DNA of 21,075 nt from assembly GCA_023261685.1 (NCBI GenBank), contig JAHFOM010000012.1, positions 1-21,075 of the forward strand, read 5' to 3'. Below, one piece after another: positions 15,423-21,075 of this stretch. The translations under genes and the position numbers were made by a program. The notes beneath the pieces were generated by a model. The model saw only the letters and a list, made by a program, of their open reading frames with translations. It was not told the DNA's origin and did not search any database. This DNA is from Candidatus Moraniibacteriota bacterium. Its GTDB lineage: Bacteria; Patescibacteriota; Minisyncoccia; Moranbacterales; UBA1568. Within the stretch, counting starts at the first letter, position 1. Each line of letters begins with the position of its first letter.

Positions 15423-16148
15423 TTACGCCTTCGGCTTAAAGATGACCATCTGCTGAAAAATCATAAAGAGCGTGGAGAAAAGCCAGTACAGGGCAAGAGC
15501 GGCCGGGAATGTCACTCCGATAAAGAATGTCAGCCCGGGGCCAAGATACAGCATCTGTTTATTCATTATAGCGGCAAAATCCGGCTCCGAAGAAGAAGGT
15601 TCTTCTGTCTTATTTTTCTTTTGGCTCTGGAAAAGCATTTTTGTCTGGTAGTACTGAGCAATCGCTGAAAGAAAAGCCAAGACGTAGTTCGGCTTTGTTA
15701 AATCCATAAAGTGGAGGAATGTATGGTTGATGGCCCCCGGATCAGAGACGAACGCGTACAAGCCACCCGGGCTGACAACAAAGCCGGCTCCAGAAATATT
15801 GATAATCACCCGGTAGATAGCGATAAGAAAAACCAACTGGATAATAAGCGGCAGACAGCCGGAGAATGGGTTCGTCTTGTGTTCCTTATAGAACTCCATC
15901 AGGGCTTTTGTCTGCTTTTCTTTGTCGTTTTTGTGCTTTTGCTGAATCGCTTTCATCTCTGGCTGCAATTCCTGCATCTTTTTCTGCGACTCGATCTGTT
16001 TTTTGGAAAGAGGGATAAGCAAAGATTTCAAAAGAAGCGTCGTCAGAATAATAGCTATGCCAAAATCTTGGCCCGGGATGACATTATAAAAAAATATCAG
16101 GACATTGTAGAGCGGGTAATAAATGAGAGCATCGAATATCTGCATCAT
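15423..16148 (-). CDS. yidC: YidC/Oxa1/SpoIIIJ membrane protein insertase
   Basis: The 241-residue insertase places membrane proteins, alone or with SecYEG, and has the short form without the large periplasmic domain of proteobacterial YidC. It shows the first core helix, the coiled-coil cytoplasmic hairpin rich in Lys/Gln (about 48-88), the NPFSGCLPLIIQLVFLIAIY helix, and a C-terminal FPAALALYWLFSTLF helix. The hydrophilic-groove positive charge, Arg in most relatives, is Lys41 here (TLLLKSLLIPL). The start overlaps the rnpA stop (ATGA), so translation is coupled; a second ATG follows immediately. No N-terminal lipobox Cys is seen, unlike SpoIIIJ of Firmicutes. It belongs to the rpmH-rnpA-yidC-jag operon. 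Confidence 0.95.
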   Translation of the reverse strand: MMQIFDALIYYPLYNVLIFFYNVIPGQDFGIAIILTTLLLKSLLIPLSKKQIESQKKMQELQPEMKAIQQKHKNDKEKQTKALMEFYKEHKTNPFSGCLPLIIQLVFLIAIYRVIINISGAGFVVSPGGLYAFVSDPGAINHTFLHFMDLTKPNYVLAFLSAIAQYYQTKMLFQSQKKNKTEEPSSSEPDFAAIMNKQMLYLGPGLTFFIGVTFPAALALYWLFSTLFMIFQQMVIFKPKA

Positions 16149-16495
16149 ACTCTTTGTTTTTTAGTCTTCTTAAGGCTCTCCAGGAGGTGATTCACGAGGG
16201 CCCGGCCCTTCCCGATGTCGATGTGAGCAAGCTTGCCTGTGGTAAAAAAAATAATATCCCCGGTTTCAGGCCACTCGGACTGCCGCTCGAAAAAAGCTTC
16301 GGAGAGGACCCTCCTCACTCGATTCCTGGCGACTGCTGTCAGCAGATGTTTCTTACTCAAAGAAAACCCCAGACGGACAGGGGATGTCCCCACCAAATAG
16401 CGGCAGCCGATCTCACTAAAAAAAAGAGGCTTACCGGAGCGAAAGACTCTGTTAAAATCTTCTTTTTTTCGCAACCGAAAGCCTTTTTTTAACAT
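16145..16495 (-). CDS. rnpA: Ribonuclease P protein component
   Basis: A 116-residue basic protein that, with the RNase P RNA, removes 5' leaders from tRNA precursors. The family signature is clear: ARNRVRRVLSEAF, with the RNR motif at residues 57-59, preceded by LGFSLSKKHLLTAV. The N-terminus (KGFRLRKKEDFNRVFRSGK) is typical. It begins three bases after the rpmH stop and its TGA overlaps the yidC ATG. The RNase P RNA gene is not in this window. Confidence 0.95.
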   Translation of the reverse strand: MLKKGFRLRKKEDFNRVFRSGKPLFFSEIGCRYLVGTSPVRLGFSLSKKHLLTAVARNRVRRVLSEAFFERQSEWPETGDIIFFTTGKLAHIDIGKGRALVNHLLESLKKTKKQRV

Positions 16496-16498
16496 AGT

Positions 16499-16639
16499 TT
16501 ACGCAACCGCCAATTTTGCACGCCCTTTCCTTCGGCGATTCAAAACAACTTTTTTACCGCCCACAGTGCTCATCCGCTTCAAAAATCCATGGCGCCGTGC
16601 GCGTTTACGGGTTTTTGGCTGATATGTTCGTTTCGGCAT
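16499..16639 (-). CDS. rpmH: 50S ribosomal protein L34
   Basis: This 46-residue, very basic protein of the large ribosomal subunit is found on the minus strand from the ATG at 16639 to the TAA at 16499. The sequence follows the L34 pattern: KRTYQPKTRKRARRHGF at the start, then RM-ST-GGKKVVLNRRRKGRAKL. Length and composition agree with the family. It is first in the rpmH-rnpA-yidC-jag order that flanks many bacterial origins; rnpA starts three bases downstream. A promoter at 16712-16685 would give a leader of about 39 bases. No strong Shine-Dalgarno site is visible. Confidence 0.97.
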   Translation of the reverse strand: MPKRTYQPKTRKRARRHGFLKRMSTVGGKKVVLNRRRKGRAKLAVA

Positions 16640-16684
16640 AGATAAGTACTTTTACACTTTAGAGAGGGTATTGGATGTTTTTTC

Positions 16685-16712
16685 AGTGTACCAGAATGGG
16701 TAAAAAAGTCAA
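16685..16712 (-). promoter_or_regulatory. Promoter of the rpmH-rnpA-yidC-jag operon
   Basis: On the minus strand TTGACT (16712-16707), a 16-base spacer and TACACT (16690-16685), extended by TGG upstream. Transcription would start near 16678. Confidence 0.65.
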
Positions 16713-16798
16713 TTCTCAGCCATCAAATCCTCATCTGAATCTGAAGCACGCTCACGCTCACCTCAGTTCAGCCACCAAAAGAATTTTTTGACTCTCGT

Positions 16799-16813
16799 TT
16801 CACACTGTGTGAA
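16799..16813. repeat. 15-base perfect palindrome (operator-like)
   Basis: TTCACAC-T-GTGTGAA, seven bp on each side of a central T. It could be a binding site for a dimeric regulator or part of the origin architecture; the binding protein is unknown. Confidence 0.55.
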
Positions 16814-16816
16814 GAA

Positions 16817-16890
16817 GGCCTCTCGGCTCGAAAAAAGAAGCTTCTCCGCCATTGATTGGGGGCGACTTTTTTCGTTCAGCTGAGAGGTCC
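16817..16890. repeat. Large imperfect inverted repeat / possible structured RNA
   Basis: The left arm 16817-16837 pairs with the right arm 16866-16890 at 21 positions: CGAAAAAAG with CTTTTTTCG, then after a 3-base bulge (16875-16877) CCTCTCGGCT with AGCTGAGAGG including one G-T, then GG with CC after a one-base bulge. The loop is 28 bases. The G-T pair forms only in plus-strand RNA; on the minus strand it would be C-A. It does not end in a T-tract in the sense expected of a terminator. Confidence 0.6.
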
Positions 16891-16975
16891 TGATGAGTGG
16901 TGGAATGGAGACAAAAAACTACTTTTGATGGCTGGACAATCGTATTTGAGGATAAGATGCAAGTCCTTGCACCGG

Positions 16976-17016
16976 TCACGCTAAGATAGCAGATTAAAGG
17001 GAGCGCATCAGCGTGA
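16976..17016. repeat. Inverted repeat in the origin spacer
   Basis: TCACGCT (16976-16982) pairs with AGCGTGA (17010-17016), with two G-T pairs extending it. Just before it lies TGCAAG-TC-CTTGCA (16958-16971). Their role is unknown. Confidence 0.4.
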
Positions 17017-17022
17017 TTCATC

Positions 17023-17028
17023 ATTATA
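17023..17028 (-). promoter_or_regulatory. Possible -10 box firing leftward from the origin spacer
   Basis: A perfect TATAAT on the minus strand, with no matching -35 at normal spacing. If active it would transcribe the dyad cluster towards rpmH as a small RNA or as a leader of nearly 380 bases. Confidence 0.25.
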
Positions 17029-17044
17029 CCCAAAATTGGAGCTA

Positions 17045-17150
17045 CTCGTTACAATAACGGGTATGCACCCGATGTTACCGGCACTCCCTCCGAAGGCGGG
17101 CGGGCGCTCGGAAACGAAAGTAAACTTGCGTTTCACCAACTTCGCTTGGT
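17045..17150. repeat. Run of consecutive small hairpins before the DnaA boxes
   Basis: Adjacent or slightly overlapping dyads: CTCGTTA/TAACGGG (17045-17061), GGGT/ACCC (17059-17070), TCCGA/TCGGA (17089-17112), GAAACG/CGTTTC (17111-17134) and ACCAA/TTGGT (17135-17150). They end eight bases before the first DnaA box. Confidence 0.45.
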
Positions 17151-17157
17151 AATAGAC

Positions 17158-17166
17158 TTATCCACA
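17158..17166 (+). promoter_or_regulatory. DnaA box 1 (TTATCCACA)
   Basis: A perfect consensus DnaA box inside the 14-base repeat AGACTTATCCACAC (17154-17167), which recurs exactly at 17203-17216, same strand, 49 bases further on. Confidence 0.88.
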
Positions 17167-17206
17167 CACTATCCACTCTTTACCCTCTTTTACCATATAG
17201 GAAGAC

Positions 17207-17215
17207 TTATCCACA
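17207..17215 (+). promoter_or_regulatory. DnaA box 2 (TTATCCACA) within the dnaA promoter
   Basis: A second perfect box in the same 14-base context. It ends two bases before the extended -10 of dnaA, in the spacer of the promoter, so DnaA bound here would block its own transcription. Confidence 0.88.
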
Positions 17216-17217
17216 CG

Positions 17218-17226
17218 TGATATACT
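17218..17226 (+). promoter_or_regulatory. Extended -10 promoter of dnaA
   Basis: TGA-TATACT, about 40 bases before the dnaA ATG. The -35 position (TAGGAA, 17198-17203) is poor, so recognition would rest on the extended -10. DnaA box 2 directly abuts it. Confidence 0.7.
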
Positions 17227-17265
17227 ACATTTCCGTCTTTTCCCGCCAAATAAAGTACCGATGCT

Positions 17266-18681
17266 ATGACGAATGAGGAACTCTGGAGAGCTGTTCTGGG
17301 GCAAATAGAGCTCTCCATCTCCAAGGCAAATTTTATTACCTGGTTTAAAAACACCAGCATCTTGAGTAATCAAGATGGAGTCGTCACTATCAGTGTTCCA
17401 AATGGCTTTGCGAAAGAATGGCTTGAAAACAAGTATAATCTGTATATTTTGAGAGCATTGAAGGGTTTTGACAAGAATATACAATCTATCCGCTGCAACA
17501 TCTCATCAGAAAAAAGCGTCTCCCTCCCCCAAACTATGGATTCCCTGAAAAATGTCGACGCTGTGCACCCTCCAGAGAACAGTGGTTTTGTCAGGAAAAA
17601 ACTCATAGAAAAGCCTTTTTTTACTGCCACAGGGCCCGCTGAACCAGCATTCCATGAAACAAACCTCAATAGCCGCTACACCTTCGAGAATTTTATCGTA
17701 GCAGAGAACAATGAGCTTGCCCGCGCCGCCTGCTACGCTGTCTCTCAAAACCTTGGAATGGCTTATAATCCGCTTTTTATCTATGGTGGCGTCGGTCTCG
17801 GGAAAACCCACCTCCTCCAGTCTATCGGGAATGAAGTAGTGAAGAATGCCCCAGAAAAACGCATCAAATACATCAATTCTGAGCGCTTCACCACAGAATT
17901 GGTGGATTCCATTAAAAATCAAAAAATTGACCTCTTCAAAGAGCACTACCAAAAGATGGATCTTCTTATTATTGACGATATTCAATTCCTTTCAGGGAGA
18001 GAAAAGACTCAAAACGAGTTCTTCCATATCTTCAACTCCCTCTACCAGCTCAATAAACAGATTGTCATATCAAGTGACCGCCCTCCCAAAGCCATCCCAA
18101 CTCTTGAAGAACGCCTCCGCTCCCGTTTTGAGGGAGGGATGATCACTGACATCAGCCGCCCCCACCTTGAAACAAGAATTGCTATCTTGGAATCAAAAAT
18201 AGCTGAAAAGGGGTTCTCAATAGAACCTCTTGCTGTCCGTTTTATCGCTGAAAACATTACCCAAAACATCCGCGAGCTCGAGGGCGCCTTAAACAGAGTC
18301 ATCGCTTTCAGTGAGTTTCATCGGATTACCCCCACTTTGGAGAATACCAAACAAATCCTTTCTCAACTCATAGAAAACAACAAAAAAACACTCCATACCG
18401 ACGATATTTTTCGTGTCATTACTGATTTTTACACGGTTACAAAAGAAGACCTCTTGAAAAAAGGCCGGAAAAAGGAAATTTCTCACCCACGCCAAGTGAT
18501 GATGTACCTCCTCCGTGATGAACTTCAGATGCCTTTTTCCGGTATCGGCGATATTCTTGGGGGAAGAGACCACACTACCGCCTTGCACGCTTTTGAAAAA
18601 ATAAACAAGCAAAAAGAGACCACTCTCCGAGTCAAGGAAGAATTAGCTACCCTTAAAGAGCGGCTTTACTACCCTTCTTAA
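17266..18681 (+). CDS. dnaA: Chromosomal replication initiator protein DnaA
   Basis: The 471-residue initiator binds DnaA boxes and opens the origin. Domain I (about 1-80) is the N-terminal interaction domain, domain II a linker (about 80-135). Domain III is the AAA+ ATPase with Walker A GGVGLGKT (174-181), Walker B LLIIDDIQFL (about 233-242), an arginine-rich RLRSRFEGG segment, and the sensor-2 RELEGALNR (336-344). Domain IV binds DNA and carries the signature GGRDHTTALHAFEKI (432-446). Length is normal. The ATG at 17266 is chosen because it gives the full domain I; there is no clear Shine-Dalgarno site. A DnaA box in its promoter points to autoregulation. dnaN follows after 262 bases of origin-like sequence. 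Confidence 0.97.
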   Translation: MTNEELWRAVLGQIELSISKANFITWFKNTSILSNQDGVVTISVPNGFAKEWLENKYNLYILRALKGFDKNIQSIRCNISSEKSVSLPQTMDSLKNVDAVHPPENSGFVRKKLIEKPFFTATGPAEPAFHETNLNSRYTFENFIVAENNELARAACYAVSQNLGMAYNPLFIYGGVGLGKTHLLQSIGNEVVKNAPEKRIKYINSERFTTELVDSIKNQKIDLFKEHYQKMDLLIIDDIQFLSGREKTQNEFFHIFNSLYQLNKQIVISSDRPPKAIPTLEERLRSRFEGGMITDISRPHLETRIAILESKIAEKGFSIEPLAVRFIAENITQNIRELEGALNRVIAFSEFHRITPTLENTKQILSQLIENNKKTLHTDDIFRVITDFYTVTKEDLLKKGRKKEISHPRQVMMYLLRDELQMPFSGIGDILGGRDHTTALHAFEKINKQKETTLRVKEELATLKERLYYPS

Positions 18682-18871
18682 TGTATATCTCTGTATAACT
18701 CATACAATAAGGTGGAAATCAATTGTATAAAAGCTTTAAAAATGTTTATAAATAACACCCTCCTCTAAAAAAATCTCAAAAAACCAACTTTCCCACAGAT
18801 AGTCCCCACCCATAAAAACAATTTACCTTAAGAAAAAAGACTTTAGAAAGCTACAATACACTCTTATCCAG

Positions 18872-18880
18872 TTATCCACA
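18872..18880 (+). promoter_or_regulatory. DnaA box 3 (TTATCCACA) beside the AT-rich unwinding region
   Basis: A perfect consensus box, same strand as boxes 1 and 2, directly beside a region of about 90% A+T. The overlapping TTATCCAGT at 18864-18872 matches seven of nine positions. Confidence 0.85.
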
Positions 18881-18930
18881 CTTCTAATGATAATAATAAT
18901 TTTTTTATAAATATTCTTTAAATACTATTA
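18881..18930. other. Candidate DNA unwinding element with triplet repeats
   Basis: Only five G/C in 50 bases. The first bases after the DnaA box (CTT-CTA) and the following TAATGATAATAATAAT fit loosely with the repeated triplets (DnaA-trios) on which DnaA assembles on single strands. The assignment is by analogy. Confidence 0.5.
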
Positions 18931-18943
18931 ACTACGGACCCGT

Positions 18944-20095
18944 ATGAAACTTATTTGTACCCAAGAAAATCTTAGTCGGGCACTTTCTTATCTCGAGAGA
19001 GTAGTAGGAAGACAGACCACCCTTCCTATTTTGAGTAATTTTCTTCTTGAAACAGAAAAAGGACGCCTAAAAATATCAGCAACTAATCTGGAGATTGGGG
19101 TGATTGCTTATATTGGGGCAAAAATAGAGAGTGAGGGGAGGGTAGCTATTCCAGCAAAACTACTTAGTAACTTTATTTCACAACTCCCTCATGGAGACGT
19201 TTTACAGTTAGAGAGTGATACAAACGGGTTACGAGTAGAGAGTACGACATATAAAATAAGAATTAAGGGGCTTGATGGGAAGGATTTTCCACTTATTCCA
19301 CAATACGTAGACGAATATTTCTTTTCTTTTCCCGCTCAAGCGCTCAAAAATGCCCTTTCAAGAGTTTTATTTTGTGTGAGTCTTAATGATGCCCGGCTTG
19401 AGCTCACGGGCGTGCATATGTTCTTTTATAAGGATCAAATCCATTTGGCGGCGACGGACAGTTTTCGTCTCGCTGAAGAGATTATTCCTTTTACTGAACA
19501 TGGGAGAGGGTATTTGAGTTTTCTTACAGAGAATCCCTCTCTTATTATCCCTCGAGGCACTATACAGGAGATTATGAAGGTTATTACTCCGGAGAGTAAT
19601 GAAGTTAAAGTAGCTCTCAAAGAAAATCAGATATTTTTTGAGGTAGATGGTATTCAGATTATTTCACGGGTTATTAATGGAAAATATCCTGATTATAAGC
19701 AGATTATTCCGAAAGAGTTTTCTTTTCAGGCAGTACTTGAGAAAGAGGCTTTTCAGAGAGCGTTGAAGATTGCAGGAGCTTTCTCTTCATATGCTTCTGG
19801 TGAGATAACCCTCACATTTGATCCGATAGAAAAACAGTGTGCGGTTTCATCGGCGTCTCAGGAGGTTGGAGAAAACAAGACCACCCTCCCTATAGAGGTG
19901 GTCAAAGGGGATAGTCCACTCACGATAGTCTTTAATCCACGCTATATTTTAGAGGGAATAAGCGCCCTCCTTGGAGAAAAAATTCTTTTTTTGGCGAATG
20001 ATAGTGTTACTCCTGTTGGGCTTCGGATGCAGTATGGACAGAATGGTTTATTGGATGAAAATTATCTCTCTATAATTATGCCGATACGGAAGTAA
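18944..20095 (+). CDS. dnaN: DNA polymerase III sliding clamp (beta subunit)
   Basis: This 383-residue protein forms the ring that holds DNA polymerase on the template. Three clamp domains follow each other (about 1-120, 125-245, 250-383). Typical stretches are LERVVGRQTTLPILSNFLLE and ISATNLEIGV in domain 1, GVHMFFYKDQIHLAATDSFRLA in domain 2, and the C-terminal MPIRK, which fits the family's MP(M/V)R ending at the partner-binding pocket. The gene is visibly richer in A/T than the genes at the left of the window. The start at 18944 gives the normal N-terminus; no Shine-Dalgarno site is seen. dciA follows after about 100 bases. Confidence 0.97.
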   Translation: MKLICTQENLSRALSYLERVVGRQTTLPILSNFLLETEKGRLKISATNLEIGVIAYIGAKIESEGRVAIPAKLLSNFISQLPHGDVLQLESDTNGLRVESTTYKIRIKGLDGKDFPLIPQYVDEYFFSFPAQALKNALSRVLFCVSLNDARLELTGVHMFFYKDQIHLAATDSFRLAEEIIPFTEHGRGYLSFLTENPSLIIPRGTIQEIMKVITPESNEVKVALKENQIFFEVDGIQIISRVINGKYPDYKQIIPKEFSFQAVLEKEAFQRALKIAGAFSSYASGEITLTFDPIEKQCAVSSASQEVGENKTTLPIEVVKGDSPLTIVFNPRYILEGISALLGEKILFLANDSVTPVGLRMQYGQNGLLDENYLSIIMPIRK

Positions 20096-20096
20096 G

Positions 20097-20185
20097 CAGT
20101 TAACAGACAATAAGCAAAAAACAGAGTTTGGTCAACAAAATCTTGTAAAGAAGAATGTTCACTGCTGACTACTATCTGTTCACTG
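20097..20185. repeat. CAGTTAACA-type repeat as an imperfect inverted pair after dnaN
   Basis: CAGTTAACAGACAATAAGCA (20097-20116) reappears in degenerate, inverted form as CAGTGAACAGATAGTAGTCA on the minus strand (20185-20166), continuing to a second GTTCACTG at 20157-20164. The sequence between is A-rich. Similar units fill the nrdA-nrdB gap (5872-5904). This could be a short interspersed repeat of the genome; the function is unknown. Confidence 0.45.
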
Positions 20186-20192
20186 ATGAAAT

Positions 20193-20486
20193 ATGCGCAC
20201 ACTCAAAGAACTTCTTCCGAAAAAATCCCGCAGCGGGGGAGGGGATATTGATGAGAAGACGATCTTTCATATTGCTAAGCGCGTCGTCGTAGAGGAGTAT
20301 GGCGTTCGTGGGGGTGAAAACATCGTTCCAGTCTTCTATAAAGAGAAAAAACTTTTTCTCTCGCCGCGGAGTTCGCTGTGGGCCAGTGAAATCCTCCTGC
20401 AGCGGAGGCATCTGTGTCAACGCATCAATGAGGTGCTTGGGAGAGAAGAGGTACAGGAAATCAAGGTCTCTCGCCAACAAGGATAA
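20193..20486 (+). CDS. DciA-like (DUF721) protein, probable replicative helicase loader
   Basis: A 97-residue protein beginning RTLKELLPKKSR, with a helix IFHIAKRVVVEEYG, then strands around VPVFYKEKKLFLSP and the helix SSLWASEILLQRRHLCQRINEVLG, ending in VQEIKVSR. This order is that of the DUF721/DciA fold. DciA helps load the DnaB helicase in bacteria that lack DnaC/DnaI. The position right after dnaN supports a replication role and takes the place where recF is often found. It is shorter than well-studied DciA proteins (about 150 residues), consisting of little more than the core domain. The identification rests on pattern and context, so it is moderately sure. Confidence 0.7.
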   Translation: MRTLKELLPKKSRSGGGDIDEKTIFHIAKRVVVEEYGVRGGENIVPVFYKEKKLFLSPRSSLWASEILLQRRHLCQRINEVLGREEVQEIKVSRQQG

Positions 20487-20500
20487 GGGAGGATACAATG

Positions 20501-20533
20501 TAAAAAGCCGTCGCGGCTGCAAGCGACGGCTTT
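20501..20533 (-). terminator. Strong terminator between dciA and the converging gene
   Basis: AAAGCCGTCGC (20504-20514) and GCGACGGCTTT (20523-20533) form an 11-bp stem with an 8-base loop. On the minus strand the stem is followed by five T, so it best serves the gene ending at 20562. In the plus direction only TTT follows, so it would work weakly for dciA. Confidence 0.85.
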
Positions 20534-20561
20534 GGTTGACGGGTAAAGATACTGACTTTTA

Positions 20562-21075
20562 TTAGTAGTCCACCTTCATACTTTTCTCATCTTTGGCTTT
20601 ATTCCCATTTTTATCGGTTACTTCTACTGCAACGGTAAGAGATGAATGATTTTTGTCTGCTGGAATAGTGTATGTTATCGAGTATGGTTTTGTCGAGGTA
20701 GACCCGACAGAACTATTGTTGATCGAATAGCTGACATTTTCTACGTCGTAAGGAGCATCGACGTTTACAGAGAGCGTCACTGAGGCGGCTGCAACGCTGT
20801 CAGGGGTGGTAAGACCTGCCTTTGGGAGGAGGTTTTTGAAATCGGATTCTTTGCACTCATCTTTTGGGGGTTCCCCCAAGACAACCCCTTTTTTCTTCTC
20901 ATACCAATCCTCGACGCCTTTTTCCCAATTTTTGTATTGGGGATCGCGATCGGGTTTTTCGGGGATAGGTCCGCGGGGGTCGTCCCGACTGACATAGTAC
21001 AGGATATCGTGATCGCTGACGAAATCTTTCTTATCAGCATCCTTGTCGCGACAGTACTTGTTTGCCAGGCAGTAC
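20562..21075 (-). CDS. C-terminal part of a probable class A penicillin-binding protein with Ig-like domain (5' end outside window)
   Basis: The minus strand is open from the window edge to a TAG/TAA-class stop at 20562, giving 171 codons of a protein whose start lies outside. Near the edge it reads HDILYYVSRDDPRGPIP, then DPQYKNWEKGVEDWYEKKKG. As far as can be recalled this is like the region after the transpeptidase domain in PBP1A-like proteins of Patescibacteria. Two Cys (CLANKYC) suggest an exported disulfide. From about residue 85 a beta-rich Ig-like domain follows (VTLSVNVDAPYDVENVSYSINN, then SLTVAVEVTDKNGNKA), ending at the C-terminus. Class A PBPs polymerise and cross-link peptidoglycan. 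The catalytic domains are not in view, so the family name is only probable; that this is the end of an exported protein is sure. It ends at a terminator. Confidence 0.6.
   Translation of the reverse strand, partial: YCLANKYCRDKDADKKDFVSDHDILYYVSRDDPRGPIPEKPDRDPQYKNWEKGVEDWYEKKKGVVLGEPPKDECKESDFKNLLPKAGLTTPDSVAAASVTLSVNVDAPYDVENVSYSINNSSVGSTSTKPYSITYTIPADKNHSSLTVAVEVTDKNGNKAKDEKSMKVDY

Larger units (their letters stand above)
16640..17265. other. Origin-region spacer between rpmH and dnaA
   Basis: These 626 bases between divergent rpmH and dnaA contain no credible gene. They hold the rpmH promoter, a 15-base palindrome (16799-16813), a large imperfect hairpin (16817-16890), further dyads at 16958-16971 and 16976-17016, a run of small hairpins at 17045-17150, two DnaA boxes and the dnaA promoter. 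The gene setting rpmH/dnaA is the usual site of bacterial oriC. Dyad density is well above that of other spacers in the window. Confidence 0.75.
18682..18943. other. dnaA-dnaN spacer, second origin half with unwinding region
   Basis: These 262 bases are very AT-rich and contain no gene. A perfect DnaA box (18872-18880) is preceded at once by a partial one (TTATCCAGT, 18864-18872) and a weak TTTCCCACA (18789-18797). The box is followed by CTTCTA and then TAAT/ATAATAATAAT-type triplets and T/A runs, with only five G or C in 18881-18930. A box next to triplets next to an AT-rich stretch resembles the Bacillus subtilis unwinding region between dnaA and dnaN. Confidence 0.65.

Noticed and set aside
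16881..16897. CTGAGA and CCTGAT resembling a TPP riboswitch
   Set aside because: The two motifs are only three bases apart, whereas the riboswitch needs them on separate helices; no thi gene is nearby.
16890..16905. CTGATGAG resembling a hammerhead ribozyme core
   Set aside because: The required GAAA core segment and flanking stems are not at the right places.
16800..17033. Minus-strand open frame of 77 codons in the origin spacer
   Set aside because: It spans the hairpin cluster, has no ribosome-binding site and no protein-like pattern.
1..21075. CRISPR arrays, tRNA or rRNA genes, insertion sequences, prophage
   Set aside because: No regularly spaced repeats, tRNA-like cloverleaf, rRNA motif, transposase or integrase was seen on either strand.

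Overview
The window looks like the replication-origin region of a member of the Candidate Phyla Radiation (Patescibacteria, probably Parcubacteria-like). The support is the gene order rpmH-rnpA-yidC-jag / oriC / dnaA-dnaN-dciA, a short DciA directly after dnaN where many bacteria have recF, a small KhpB/Jag without its N-terminal domain, a VirB2/TrbC-like pilin of the kind common in this group, and weak use of Shine-Dalgarno sites. This placement is inference from gene content and needs a marker-gene tree.

Left part (1-7024). A divergent promoter pair separates the 5' part of an RluA/RluD-family pseudouridine synthase (minus strand, cut by the window edge) from a D-lactate dehydrogenase-type 2-hydroxyacid dehydrogenase. 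After a clear terminator comes a four-gene plus-strand block: 2-Cys peroxiredoxin, Fe/Mn superoxide dismutase, and the alpha and beta subunits of an oxygen-dependent class I ribonucleotide reductase. The block starts with a near-consensus sigma-70-type promoter and an NrdR-box-like dyad and ends with a terminator. It pairs DNA precursor synthesis with defence against oxygen radicals.

Middle (7025-14880). A two-gene surface unit follows. One gene joins a VirB2/TrbC-like two-helix pilin segment to a C-terminal domain with an LAS/M15-type zinc-site pattern. The other is a membrane-anchored beta-propeller protein. Converging on it from the right is a five-gene surface-polysaccharide cluster on the minus strand: a Wzx-type flippase, two GT2 glycosyltransferases and two O-antigen ligase/polymerase (Wzy/WaaL) family proteins.

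Origin (14921-20533). The minus-strand set rpmH, rnpA, yidC, jag points left and dnaA, dnaN, dciA point right. The 626-base spacer between rpmH and dnaA holds two identical 14-base DnaA-box repeats, one of them inside the dnaA promoter, plus an unusual cluster of dyads including a roughly 21-bp imperfect hairpin. The dnaA-dnaN spacer holds another DnaA box next to a very AT-rich stretch, so the origin looks bipartite.

Right edge (20534-21075). The 3' end of a minus-strand gene, probably a class A penicillin-binding protein with an Ig-like C-terminal domain, ends at a strong terminator shared with the dciA side.
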